NCBI RefSeq assembly: GCF_900104485.1
Contig: NZ_FMXQ01000009.1
Coordinates: 1 to 64,000, forward strand
Length of the DNA: 64,000 nt
Origin: Bauldia litoralis
Lineage (GTDB): Bacteria > Pseudomonadota > Alphaproteobacteria > Rhizobiales > Kaistiaceae
Reading direction: 5' to 3'
Every line of letters starts with the position of its first letter. Within the stretch, counting starts at the first letter, position 1. The translations under genes were made by a program, and so were the position numbers. Shown piece after piece: positions 8,966 through 17,528 of this stretch. Under the pieces are notes generated by a model. That model ran no database searches. It saw nothing but the letters and a program-made list of their open reading frames with translations, and had not been told where the DNA came from.

Positions 8966-10459
8966 TCAAAGATCGAGCATCCGATCCCTTGCCTCGGCGT
9001 AGCGGGATCGGGCGGCGCGCCAGGCTTCCCTATCGTTACCGCGCGGCTCGTATGTCTGTCCGCCGGTTGCGGCGACCGCTGACGCTTCGACGACGGTCGC
9101 GAACGAGCCGAGCGCGGTCGCGGCGAGGAAAGCCGCGCCTTTTGCGCCGAACTCGCTGCCTTCCGGCACGATGACCTGTCGTCCCGTCACTTCCGCGATC
9201 ATCGCACACCAGATGGCGTTGCGGCCGCCGCCGCCGGTCAGCAGGATCGGCGCGTCGGTTGGCGCCGACAGAAGGTCGCAGAGATCGGCGATCGAAAACA
9301 CGACGCCCTCGAAAACACTGCGGATAAGCGACTCCCGGCCATGGATCGGCGAAAGCCCGGCGAAGCTGGCCCGCGCCGCGGCGTCGTTGACCGGTGCGAT
9401 GATGCCGCTTTCGCTGAGGTAAGGCAGGTAGACGACACCATGCGCGCCGACCGGCTGCGACTCGGCCATTGCGGTCAGCCGGGTGAAGAGGTCCGGCTGC
9501 ATGGCGATGTCCGGGCAGAGCAGGTCGGCCGCCCAGTCGAGATTGAGCGTCCCGGCGACGTTGACCATCGCCCTGAACCAGTGACGCTCAGGCAGCGAAA
9601 AGAGGACTCCCACATCGAGTGGTTCGAAGACCGGCCGGTCGGTACACAGCCCCATGATGCATGTGGTGCCGAGAAGCCCTGTGATGGCGCCAGGCCTGAG
9701 TCCGCCGGCGCCGATCACATTGGCGATGACGTCGCCTGAGCCGGTTGCGACCGGCAGTCCCTCGGGCAGGCCTGTCGCGGCCGCGGCCTCGGCGGTCACA
9801 TGTCCCGCGATCGCAGCCGACGGCAGGACTCTCGGGAAAAGGTCCGCATGCGGCGTCAGCCCGAAGAGCTCGATCAACGTATCGCTTCGCGTCTGGGTGA
9901 CGGCGTCGCCCGGTGCCACCGCGGCTTCGCTGCTGTCGGCGGCGAGCTCTCCTGTGAGTTTGAACCGGAGCCAGTCCTTGTAGGAAACCACGGCCCTGGC
10001 GCGTTCCATTGCCGCCGGTTCCTGCTCCAGCAGCGCGGCGGTGAGCGGCAACGTGCAGCCCTGCTGCATGGCCGCACCGGATATCTTGAAGATCTCGGAG
10101 AACAGATCCGGTCGCGCCGCCGTCATGCGATCGATAAGCCCCTGGGCGCGATTGTCCTCCCAGTTCATGCCGGGAAAAACCGGGTTGCCGTCGTGACCAA
10201 CCACCCAGGCGCCGACCATCGCCCCGGCGATTCCAATTCCCGCGATCTGCCCCTCACCGGCCGCGGCGGCGCTTGCCTCGGCGATCACCCGGCAGGCGGC
10301 CCGCCAGGCTACCGCAGGGTCGGCCTCGACACGGCCAGACTCTGATCTGGCAAGAGGTGTTCGCTCGGACCGGACTGCGATCATCCGCCCCGTCCGATCG
10401 AAAACCGCCGCCTTGCAAACCGACGATCCCGCGTCGAGTCCGATGAAAAGGTCTGTCAT
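8966..10459 (-). CDS. FGGY-family carbohydrate kinase
   Basis: Sugar or polyol kinase of 497 residues (xylulokinase/gluconokinase superfamily), phosphorylating a sugar with ATP in the cytoplasm. The first domain opens LFIGLDAGSSVCKAAVFD and has GMNWEDNRAQ with the catalytic Asp. The second has GLLGTTCIMG, and ILLTGGGGRNAIWCAMIAE followed by GSEFGAKGAAFLAA, the FGGY signature 2 region. The ATG at 10459 is chosen because the conserved N-terminus starts two residues later; the frame stays open upstream without family similarity. It is divergent from sugar ABC system 1 across a 615-base region with LacI-type operator-like sites, so it probably acts on that importer's substrate. The exact sugar is not readable. 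Confidence 0.88.
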   Translation of the reverse strand: MTDLFIGLDAGSSVCKAAVFDRTGRMIAVRSERTPLARSESGRVEADPAVAWRAACRVIAEASAAAAGEGQIAGIGIAGAMVGAWVVGHDGNPVFPGMNWEDNRAQGLIDRMTAARPDLFSEIFKISGAAMQQGCTLPLTAALLEQEPAAMERARAVVSYKDWLRFKLTGELAADSSEAAVAPGDAVTQTRSDTLIELFGLTPHADLFPRVLPSAAIAGHVTAEAAAATGLPEGLPVATGSGDVIANVIGAGGLRPGAITGLLGTTCIMGLCTDRPVFEPLDVGVLFSLPERHWFRAMVNVAGTLNLDWAADLLCPDIAMQPDLFTRLTAMAESQPVGAHGVVYLPYLSESGIIAPVNDAAARASFAGLSPIHGRESLIRSVFEGVVFSIADLCDLLSAPTDAPILLTGGGGRNAIWCAMIAEVTGRQVIVPEGSEFGAKGAAFLAATALGSFATVVEASAVAATGGQTYEPRGNDREAWRAARSRYAEARDRMLDL

Positions 10460-11074
10460 GACGTGGTCCGAAGGCTGAAGGAGATGGTTGCAGCGGGAGA
10501 GGCGTGACGACATCGCCTGCGCGGCGGCAAGCGTCGATCGACTTTCGCCAGAGATGACCGCCGCCGTCAACGCGTGCGTCGCGTGCGCCTGCTGGAGCGG
10601 GAAGCCGGCGAGTCCTCGACTGGCCGATCGTCTTCAGCAATCTCGGCGGCTCGCTCGCGTTCATGACGACCTCTAACCAAGCTTGTGTGACAGCCACCCT
10701 CGAAGCGGCGTGCGTCACAGACGTGGCAACAACCATCAGCGGGGCGGCCGGGCGACGCCAACAACCCTGTCGATCGGCTGCCATGCCCCGAAGGCCAACG
10801 GTTTTTTTGGGGGGAGAAACGTTTTGGCAGTCGTTCCAGCGCCTGAAACGGACGCGAATTGACAAACTAAACGTTCTGCTGCAAACGGTTTGGCCTGCTC
10901 GGGGAGAGGGATTGTGAGGGCATTCCAGGGTCATGACCTGACCGTCGGATCACCGGTGTCATGCGTGGCTGCAAAGCTATGCAGCCGCCCCTGCTTGCCT
11001 GGGTCAAGCCGGATTTCTCGCGTCGCGCCGATGCGTAACCTCTACAATATCGACCGTCGGTGGATGGCGGCCTG
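10460..11074. other. long intergenic region upstream of ABC system 1
   Basis: 615 bases between the FGGY kinase and the system 1 ATPase. The right half (about 10800-10900) is locally AT-richer and holds the operator-like sites listed separately. In the left half (10460-10690) short protein-like stretches on the minus strand change frame and meet stops, for example IAEDDRPVE and, in another frame, AHATHALTAAVISGE. They could be decayed coding sequence, but I cannot match a family. No RNA gene seen. Confidence 0.4.
10817..10892. promoter_or_regulatory. candidate LacI-family operators and promoter region
   Basis: Three related sites in 76 bases: the perfect palindrome AAACGTTT (10817-10824), AAACGTTC (10869-10876), and CAAACGGTTTG (10882-10892), an odd-centred inverted repeat CAAAC-G-GTTTG. 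A TTGACA at 10859-10864 could be a -35 box. CG-centred AAACGTTT cores are usual for LacI-family sugar regulators. The region lies between the divergent kinase and ABC system 1 genes; the cognate regulator is not adjacent. Confidence 0.5.
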
Positions 11075-12583
11075 ATGGTTCAGGACGTGGATCACGGCAT
11101 CGCGCTCCAGATGAGCGCCATTTCAAAATCCTTCCCCGGGGTGAAGGCTCTTGACGGCGTGAACCTGACGGTACGCAAGGGCGAGGTTCATGCGATCGTC
11201 GGAGAAAACGGGGCGGGCAAGTCCACGCTCATGAAGATTCTCGCCGGCTTCTATCACCCCGACCGGGGGTCGATCGAGGTCATGGGCACGCCCATCGGGG
11301 TCATGAATCCGCGCGAGGCGCGCGATCTCGGAATCGGCATGATCTACCAGGAACTGAATCTCGTTCCGGATCTGACCGTTGCCGAGAATATCAGCCTCGG
11401 CGCGATGCCCCGGCGCGGCCCGTTCGTCGATTATCGTTCGCTCGCGGCAAACGCCAAGGCGGTCCTGAAGGAACTGGATGCCGACATCGATGTCGGGACC
11501 CGCGTCGGCAACCTGTCGCTGAGCCAGCAGCAACTCGTCGAGATCGCAAAAGTGGTCTCCCGAAACCCCAGCATCGTCGTCTTCGATGAGCCGACGTCAT
11601 CGCTCGGCGACAAGGAAACGCGCATCCTCTTCAACGTCATCAAGAGGATGCGTGAATCCGGAATTGCCATTCTCTATATCAGCCACCGCCTTCAGGAGGT
11701 CATGGAGATTGGTGACCGGGTCACCGTGCTTCGAGACGGAAGCAACATCGAGACGCGCGACGTCGCTGGCATCACGCCGGACGAGATGGTGCGACTCATG
11801 GTGGGCCGCGATCTGACGGAAATGTTTCCCAAGCTCGATCTGAGCATCGGCGATCCGGTGCTGAGCGTCACCTCGCTCGGCCGCGCCCATCAGTTCGAGG
11901 ACATCACGCTGGATGTGCGCGCCGGCGAGATCGTCGGCCTTGCGGGGCTTGTCGGCTCGGGCCGGACGGAAGTGGCCCGGGCCATCTTCGGGCTTGACCC
12001 CGCCGAGAGCGGGGAAATCAGGGTACGCGGCAAGGCGGTGCGCATTCGGAGCCCGCGCGAGGGTGTGTCAGCGGGGATTGCGCTCGTTCCCGAGGATCGG
12101 AAGCGCGAGGGCATCGTCCCCGATCTGCCGGTACGCGAGAACTTCACCCTTCCCCTGATCGGACGGATCACCCGGTTCTTTCTCATCCTCGCCGGCCGCG
12201 AAAGGGCGACCGTGCAGGCGTTTGCTGATCGGCTGAACCTGAACCCGCCCCGCATCGAGCGACCGATGGGGACCTTCAGCGGCGGCAACCAGCAGAAGGT
12301 GGTTCTCGGGAAATGGCTGCTCGCGAAACCGGAGGTTCTGATCCTTGATGAACCGACGCGCGGCGTCGACGTTGGAGCCAAGGCCGACATCCACCGGATC
12401 ATCGGCGAGTTCGCCGAATCCGGCGGAGCGGTTCTGATGATCAGTTCGGAGCTGTCTGAACTCCTTGCCGTGTGCGACCGGATCTTCGTGCTTCACGAGG
12501 GCAGCATGGTCGCCGAAATTCCCCGCCAGTCCGCGACCGAAGAATCCGTGATGCGCGCTGCTACCGGTCAAGTATACGCATGA
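11075..12583 (+). CDS. sugar ABC transporter ATP-binding protein, RbsA/MglA type (system 1)
   Basis: A 502-residue tandem ATPase of a CUT2 sugar importer. The first nucleotide-binding domain has GENGAGKST (Walker A), signature LSLSQQQLVEIAK and VVFDEPTSSL (Walker B). The second has the usual degenerate Walker A GLVGSGRTE without Lys, a good signature FSGGNQQKV and VLILDEPTRGVD. This asymmetry is normal for RbsA-type proteins. The start is ATG 11075; a GTG five codons earlier is possible. The stop overlaps the next start as ATGA, so the four system 1 genes are translationally coupled. Substrate unknown; probably a pentose, hexose or polyol. Confidence 0.92.
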   Translation: MVQDVDHGIALQMSAISKSFPGVKALDGVNLTVRKGEVHAIVGENGAGKSTLMKILAGFYHPDRGSIEVMGTPIGVMNPREARDLGIGMIYQELNLVPDLTVAENISLGAMPRRGPFVDYRSLAANAKAVLKELDADIDVGTRVGNLSLSQQQLVEIAKVVSRNPSIVVFDEPTSSLGDKETRILFNVIKRMRESGIAILYISHRLQEVMEIGDRVTVLRDGSNIETRDVAGITPDEMVRLMVGRDLTEMFPKLDLSIGDPVLSVTSLGRAHQFEDITLDVRAGEIVGLAGLVGSGRTEVARAIFGLDPAESGEIRVRGKAVRIRSPREGVSAGIALVPEDRKREGIVPDLPVRENFTLPLIGRITRFFLILAGRERATVQAFADRLNLNPPRIERPMGTFSGGNQQKVVLGKWLLAKPEVLILDEPTRGVDVGAKADIHRIIGEFAESGGAVLMISSELSELLAVCDRIFVLHEGSMVAEIPRQSATEESVMRAATGQVYA

Positions 12584-13572
12584 GCCTTGTGAAGTCCGAT
12601 CCGAATCCTGGGCCAGCACCTGCGGGCACGCTTACCGCGGGCTCGGTGCTCAGTGTGCTCAGTATCCCCCTGGCGATCGTAGCGTTGATGGTTCTGGGCA
12701 GCTTCGTATCGCCCTCCTTCCTCACCGCCCGCAATCTCGTCAACATCCTCAACGCCTATTCCGCGGTTGGCCTTGCGGCGATCGGAAGCACCTTCGTCGC
12801 GGTATGCGGGGGCCTCGCTGACCTTTCGATCCCCGCCAATGTGGCGATGGGCGCCCTGGTGGCGCTCGGCGCGCAGACGCTGGTCGGGCCTGTGGCGGCC
12901 GCGCTTCTCGGCATTCTCGTCGCCTCCCTCGGCGGCCTGGTGAACGGGGTGCTCATCGGCTACGTGCGCATCAATCCGATCATCGTGACCCTTGGCTCGG
13001 GCTTTCTCCTGCTCGGGCTCAGCCAGTTGCTGGTCGGCGGGGGCATCGTCTACTCGGAGCCCAGCGCGTTTGGCAGCTTCGTCGCCGGCAATCTCCTCGG
13101 CGTGCCCGTTGCCGTGTGGACCTTCTTCGTGGTCGCCCTGATCCTGCACATCGTGCTGTCGCGCACCCCCTTCGGGCGCTGGAATTTCGCCGTCGGCGGC
13201 AACTACGAGGCCAGCGCCGCCAGCGCCGTCCCGGTGCGCTTCACCAGAGCGGCGGCATTCGTGCTCACCGGCTTGCTTTCCGGGATGTGCGGCGTGCTTA
13301 TCGCGCTGAGCATCGGACAGGCCCGGCCAATCATCGGGGCGGGCTACGAGTTCGTCGCCATCTCGGCGGTGGTTCTCGGCGGCACCAGCCTTTTCGGCGG
13401 GCGCGGCAGCATCCTTCGAACGGTCGGCGGCGTGATCATCCTTGCGCTCATCAGCAACCTCATCGTGCTGATCGGCTTGCCGACCCCGTCGACCGGGCTC
13501 GCGACCGGAACCATCATTCTCCTGGTGGTCGCGGTCGATGCCTATCTTCGGCGCAGGACGGGTGCCGAGTGA
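12580..13572 (+). CDS. sugar ABC transporter permease, RbsC type (system 1, first permease)
   Basis: Inner-membrane permease of 330 residues in the branched-chain/ribose permease family, with about eight to ten hydrophobic segments. The family motif appears in the degenerate form VCGGLADLSIPANVAMGALVA, where most homologues have GxIDLSVGS; the shift to GLADLS is typical of the more divergent permease in heterodimeric systems. AVVLGGTSLFGGRGS near the C-terminus is the cytoplasmic coupling loop. ATG 12580 overlaps the ATPase stop by four bases and its own stop overlaps the next start (TGATG at 13570). It should pair with the next permease. Confidence 0.9.
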   Translation: MSLVKSDPNPGPAPAGTLTAGSVLSVLSIPLAIVALMVLGSFVSPSFLTARNLVNILNAYSAVGLAAIGSTFVAVCGGLADLSIPANVAMGALVALGAQTLVGPVAAALLGILVASLGGLVNGVLIGYVRINPIIVTLGSGFLLLGLSQLLVGGGIVYSEPSAFGSFVAGNLLGVPVAVWTFFVVALILHIVLSRTPFGRWNFAVGGNYEASAASAVPVRFTRAAAFVLTGLLSGMCGVLIALSIGQARPIIGAGYEFVAISAVVLGGTSLFGGRGSILRTVGGVIILALISNLIVLIGLPTPSTGLATGTIILLVVAVDAYLRRRTGAE

Positions 13573-14585
13573 TGCGATTGAACATCGGGACGATCGGCAA
13601 CGTCGTAGTCCGCTACCGCCTGCTCGTGATGCTCGCGGCAGTAGCGGTCTTCGGCGGTTGGACGCTCGACGACTTCCTGACCCTGACCACCCTTCAGTCG
13701 ATCCTCGACCGGGCCGCGGTCGTGGGCTTCCTCGCCCTGGGTTTAACGCCCATCCTCATTGCCGGCCAGATCGACCTGTCGATTGGCTCGATCATGTCGC
13801 TGGCCGCCTATGCCACCATCGCCCTTCAGCCCGACCTGGGCAACGTGCCTGCCGCTTTCATCGGACTGGGCGTCGGTATCCTGGCGGGGGTGGTCAATGC
13901 GCTGGCCGTCGTGGTGTTCAAGGTCACGTCGCTCGTCGCGACGCTCGCCACCCTGCTGATAGGGGCATCGCTCGCTCTCCTGATCTCGAACGGCCAGCCC
14001 GCCAGCTCGGCGGATCCGCTCTTCGGCCTTTTCCTGACGGATAATTTCCTCGCCATCCTCACGCCGAGGTCCGTCCTGTTCATCGGCGCGGCCCTGCTCA
14101 TGTTCGTCTGGCTCAAGGGGACACCGAGTGGGCGCAATCTCTATGCGGTCGGCAGCAGCATGCCGGCCGCAATCTCCGCCGGCATCAACGTCAACGGCTA
14201 CATCGCCGGGGTGTTCGTGCTTTCGGGCTTCTGCGCCGGCGCGGCCGGGGTGATCCAGGCGCTGAGCAGCGCCACCGGATCCCCCATTGCCGGCTCGGTG
14301 TTGCTGATCCCCGCCATCACGGCGGTCGTCATCGGCGGCACCCGGCTCGAGGGCGGGCGCGGCTCCTCGCTCGCGACGCTTGGCGGCGTGGTTGCCCTTG
14401 GCGCGCTCACGACGCTGTCCGAATACAACGGCGTCCCGTCCTACACGCAGGCTGTCTATACGGGCCTGATCCTGATTCTGCTCATTACGCTCGACCGGAT
14501 AGCGGGCGGCGATGAGGGAAAGACGACCCGCACGCTGAGAAGCGCCGCGGTAGCTAAGCAAACACAACAAGGAGGAACTTCATGA
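13572..14585 (+). CDS. sugar ABC transporter permease, RbsC type (system 1, second permease)
   Basis: A 337-residue multi-spanning permease. It carries the standard motif ILIAGQIDLSIGSIMSLAAY and the C-terminal loop AVVIGGTRLEGGRGS. Start ATG 13572 overlaps the previous stop; its stop overlaps the start of the binding-protein gene (ATGA at 14582). The C-terminal tail after residue ~315 (DEGKTTRTLRSAAVAKQTQ) is hydrophilic and probably cytoplasmic; the same DNA supplies the AAGGAGG ribosome site of the next gene. With the preceding permease it forms the membrane channel of system 1. Confidence 0.9.
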   Translation: MRLNIGTIGNVVVRYRLLVMLAAVAVFGGWTLDDFLTLTTLQSILDRAAVVGFLALGLTPILIAGQIDLSIGSIMSLAAYATIALQPDLGNVPAAFIGLGVGILAGVVNALAVVVFKVTSLVATLATLLIGASLALLISNGQPASSADPLFGLFLTDNFLAILTPRSVLFIGAALLMFVWLKGTPSGRNLYAVGSSMPAAISAGINVNGYIAGVFVLSGFCAGAAGVIQALSSATGSPIAGSVLLIPAITAVVIGGTRLEGGRGSSLATLGGVVALGALTTLSEYNGVPSYTQAVYTGLILILLITLDRIAGGDEGKTTRTLRSAAVAKQTQQGGTS

Positions 14586-15526
14586 CCATCCGTCGGAACT
14601 TTCTGATCGGGGCGGCGCTGTCCGCTCTTGCTGTCGCGGTTGCCGGTCCTGCCGCCGCCGCCAGCGTCGAGGGCAAGTCGATCTGCTACATCACGGCTGC
14701 CAACTCCCATTTCTACGTGACGCCCACCAACGAGGGCGCCCAGGCTGCCGCCGATGCGGCTGGCGTGGAGCTGACGATCGTCAGCGAGGAGTTCTCACCG
14801 CAGACCGGCGCGGACCAGCTCAACAGCTGCGTTTCCCGCAAGGTCGACGGCATCCTGCTGTGGCCGCTCGACGCGAACAGCTACCTGCCGGGCCTCCTCA
14901 AGGCGAAGCAGGCCGGCATCCCGGTCGTCGCGATCGACACCACGGCGGGCGAAGAGTCGATGAAGCTCATCGCCTCCTTCGTCGGCGCGGACAAATACGG
15001 CCAGGGCCAGATCAGCGCCAAGCAGATGGGTGAGGCCCTTGGCGGCGAGGGCGACATCATCATCCTTGCTGGCCAGGCAGGCAACAACACCACCATCATG
15101 CGGACGGACGGCTTCCTCGCCGACAAGCCCGACGGTATCAATGTCCTCGCCACGGTGAATGCCGACTTCGACCAGCAGAAGGCGCTGGTGGCTTCACGCG
15201 ACCTGATCACCAAGTTCGGTGACCAGATCGACGGCGTCTACGCGGAAGACGACGCGATGGCCGCTGGATTCCTCCAGGCGCTTGAGGAGAGCGGTCTCGA
15301 CATCAAGCCGGTCGTCCTCGGCATCGGCGGCATGAAGATGGCCTTCGACGCCATCAATGCAGGCCAGATGAGCAGCACGATCATGCAGCCGCCGTTCGAG
15401 AACGGTCGGCTCGCCATCGAGACGCTTACCAAGGTGATGGCCGGCGAGACGGTCGACGCGGTGGTTCCGCTTGAGAACACCGTTGTCACCAAGGACAACA
15501 TCGGCGACTACGAGCCGGCGTTCTAA
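14582..15526 (+). CDS. periplasmic sugar-binding protein (system 1)
   Basis: Substrate-binding protein of 314 residues, ribose-binding (Peripla_BP_4) fold. Signal peptide: RRNFLIGAALSALAVAVAG followed by PAAAAS, with cleavage near residue 25. The mature protein starts SVEGKSICYITAANSHFY, followed by ADQLNSCVSRKVDGILLWPLD and the hinge-region GIPVVAIDT, as in RbsB relatives. It binds the sugar in the periplasm and delivers it to the two permeases. It has a strong ribosome site (AAGGAGG) inside the end of the permease gene. No confident ligand can be given. Confidence 0.9.
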   Translation: MTIRRNFLIGAALSALAVAVAGPAAAASVEGKSICYITAANSHFYVTPTNEGAQAAADAAGVELTIVSEEFSPQTGADQLNSCVSRKVDGILLWPLDANSYLPGLLKAKQAGIPVVAIDTTAGEESMKLIASFVGADKYGQGQISAKQMGEALGGEGDIIILAGQAGNNTTIMRTDGFLADKPDGINVLATVNADFDQQKALVASRDLITKFGDQIDGVYAEDDAMAAGFLQALEESGLDIKPVVLGIGGMKMAFDAINAGQMSSTIMQPPFENGRLAIETLTKVMAGETVDAVVPLENTVVTKDNIGDYEPAF

Positions 15527-15639
15527 GCCACGAGCGGTCTAAAAAAGGCGGCCGCCGACCAGACCTGAGGGTGTGAGTCGGCGCCCGCCACACAAGGGCA
15601 GATGCCCGGAATGACTCGGGATTAAGGGAGCGTACGGAC

Positions 15640-16569
15640 ATGCTGTATCGCAAGCTCGGCAACACAGACATCGAGATTTCGGCGGTCAGCTTCGGCACCG
15701 GTTCGCTCGGGGAGCTCTTCGGGCCGCTGGACGAGGGCGATGCCCTCCGGCTGGTCGATGAGGCCATCGATTCCGGCATCAACTTCATCGATACGTCGCC
15801 CTTCTATGGAAGCGCGGAGTACCGGCTTGGCAAGGCCCTGCCGGGCAAGCGCGACAAGGTCATCCTGGGAACCAAGGCGGGCCGATACGGGGTGACCGAT
15901 TTCGACTATTCCGCCAGGCGGGTTCGGGAAAGTGTCGAGACGAGCCTTCGGCTGATGAACACCGACTACCTCGATATCCTCCAGCTTCATGACATCGAGC
16001 ATGTGCCTTTGGAGCGCGTCCTGAACGAGGGCTATGCCGCCCTGGCCCAACTCCGCGACGAGGGGAAATGCAGGTATGTCGGGATGACCGGCTATCCGCT
16101 GGCGACCATGCGTCGCGTGATGACAGACGTCGATCTGGATGTGCTCCTCACCTATGCCCACGGAACCCTGCTCGACAACTCGATTGGCGACCTGCAGACC
16201 CTGGCGCAGGAGAGGGGTGTCGGGTTGATCAATGCGGCCGCCTTGACCCTGGGTCTGCTGTCCCCGGGTGGATCGAATGTCAGTTTCTTCGAGCACCCGG
16301 CCTCTGCCGCCATCCAACAGTCGGCCGCGAAAATGATCGCGCTCAGCAAGCAGCGCGGCGTCGATCTGGCCTTCATCGCCAACCAGTATGCGATACAGGA
16401 ATCGGGATGTGCGACGACCGTGGTCGGTGTCGGCAAGAGCCGGCATCTGGCGTCGGCAGTCGACGCTGTATCGACGCCGATCGATGCCGGGCTTCTAGCT
16501 GAATTGCTCGCCCTCCGTCCCGCGGAAGACGAGCGTCAATGGATCAGCGGACTTCCGGAGAACAATTGA
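15640..16569 (+). CDS. aldo/keto reductase, sugar dehydrogenase-like
   Basis: NAD(P)-dependent aldo/keto reductase of 309 residues, TIM barrel. The catalytic tetrad is visible: Asp51 and Tyr56 in IDTSPFYGSAE, Lys79 in GTKAGR and His in LQLHDIEHV. The form resembles L-galactose / D-threo-aldose (L-fucose) dehydrogenases, which oxidise aldoses to lactones. It lies 113 bases after the system 1 binding protein on the same strand and starts at ATG 15640 with GGAG ten bases upstream. It could perform the first oxidation of the imported sugar, but a separate promoter is possible. The family is secure; the sugar is not. Confidence 0.86.
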   Translation: MLYRKLGNTDIEISAVSFGTGSLGELFGPLDEGDALRLVDEAIDSGINFIDTSPFYGSAEYRLGKALPGKRDKVILGTKAGRYGVTDFDYSARRVRESVETSLRLMNTDYLDILQLHDIEHVPLERVLNEGYAALAQLRDEGKCRYVGMTGYPLATMRRVMTDVDLDVLLTYAHGTLLDNSIGDLQTLAQERGVGLINAAALTLGLLSPGGSNVSFFEHPASAAIQQSAAKMIALSKQRGVDLAFIANQYAIQESGCATTVVGVGKSRHLASAVDAVSTPIDAGLLAELLALRPAEDERQWISGLPENN

Positions 16570-16713
16570 GTCCGGGGATCGGCGCCGGCCGCCCCTCCGT
16601 GGCAGAAATGCAGCTGCGCTGGGCCTGGTATTGAAGCCGCGGCGCGCCTTTCGCCGTCCGGTTCGCTGAAGCTGCGGGGGCGAATTGAAGTGACATCGGC
16701 AATGCGATCAGCG

Positions 16714-17211
16714 TCAATCGCCGCAGGAATCCTTGACGTACCGAATAGCGGCAGCTGACCCCTCCGAGGAAAAGCTGATGCGCTTGTCGAAATAGGCAAG
16801 GTCGATCGCCGACGACGCCGAGGCCAGGGCGTCCCGCAGCGCATCGAACGGCAGTTCCTGCCCCATGGCATAGGCGACGATGCCCTCGGTTAAGGACCGG
16901 TCATCGAAAACAAACGCCACATTGCCGATCTCGACGCCGTCAATGCCGAAGATTGCCGGCACGTCGGGCGCATAGGACGCGTCGTCTTCCCAGTCGATCG
17001 GGGACTCGACATGGATGTCCCACCGACCAGGCACGATGCACTGCACCACCAGGTAATAGTCCTCGGCGGCGTCGGACTGGGTCGCCGTGTATGAGACGAT
17101 GACCCCGGTATCGAACTTGTCGGTGTTCCACGGGGCCGCCGAGCAAAGGCTGGTCGAAGCCAGCGTGATGGCAAGCGTCGCAAGGCCGAGTTTGGTGTGC
17201 GGCATGTTCAT
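16714..17211 (-). CDS. small exported protein of unknown function
   Basis: A 165-residue protein with an N-terminal signal peptide (LGLATLAITLASTSLCSAAP, cleavage near residue 25) and an acidic mature part with two Cys residues (QCIVPGRW and the C-terminal KDSCGD) that could form a disulfide in the periplasm. I do not recognise the family. The ATG at 17211 is chosen because GGGAG is about 8 bases upstream; the ATG at 17217 is too close to that site. It is convergent with the aldo/keto reductase and divergent from the epimerase gene, and does not look like part of either sugar operon. Confidence 0.65.
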   Translation of the reverse strand: MNMPHTKLGLATLAITLASTSLCSAAPWNTDKFDTGVIVSYTATQSDAAEDYYLVVQCIVPGRWDIHVESPIDWEDDASYAPDVPAIFGIDGVEIGNVAFVFDDRSLTEGIVAYAMGQELPFDALRDALASASSAIDLAYFDKRISFSSEGSAAAIRYVKDSCGD

Positions 17212-17374
17212 TCCCATTTCTCCCGGGATCATTGCCTGAGACATCCGCCGCGTCCACCAGCTCTGGCTGACGTCTCGCGGCGCTGACGCAGAGCCTTCAT
17301 TCTCCACATGCTCGCCGCCTCGCCGAGAAGCGCGATGGCCGATCTTGCTCTGACAAAATGATGGTAGCATTGCC

Positions 17375-17396
17375 GCGGAAGCGGATCCGCTTCCGC
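17375..17396. repeat. 22-bp perfect palindrome
   Basis: GCGGAAGCG-GATC-CGCTTCCGC is a perfect inverted repeat, followed by five A residues on the plus strand. As RNA it folds to a 9-bp GC-rich stem with a GATC loop. It lies in the 317-base divergent region between the small exported protein and the 3-epimerase genes. It could be an operator or a structured leader; with no gene ending nearby it is an unlikely terminator. Confidence 0.6.
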
Positions 17397-17500
17397 AAAA
17401 ATCGATATTGCAGCACAGACTCAAGGGCCTGTTGACCTGATTTAAGAGGCTTGGCCACAGCCAGACTTGAGGGTAGAGCCTGCTCTCTAATACCGTCATT

Positions 17501-17514
17501 TGACTAGCTACCCA
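17501..17514 (+). promoter_or_regulatory. candidate operator, TGACTAGCTA half-palindrome
   Basis: TGACTAGCTACCCA matches 12 of 14 bases of the palindrome TGACTAGCTAGTCA found twice before the SDR gene at 19526-19553. It sits immediately before the GGAGGAG ribosome site of the 3-epimerase, where a bound repressor would block expression. Its probable reader is the LacI regulator encoded at 18418-19425. Confidence 0.65.
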
Positions 17515-17528
17515 CGGAGGAGACAACA

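Noticed and set aside
10460-10690. Minus-strand protein-like fragments in different frames upstream of the FGGY kinase, which could be a decayed gene.
   Set aside because: Frames change and stops intervene, and no fragment shows a motif I can match to a family. In GC-rich DNA such fragments occur by chance, so no pseudogene is called.
15527-15639. A terminator after the system 1 binding-protein gene, from GGTCT...AGACC and GGCGGCCGCC near 15538-15570.
   Set aside because: The stems are short or interrupted and no T run follows, so the support is too weak for a feature.
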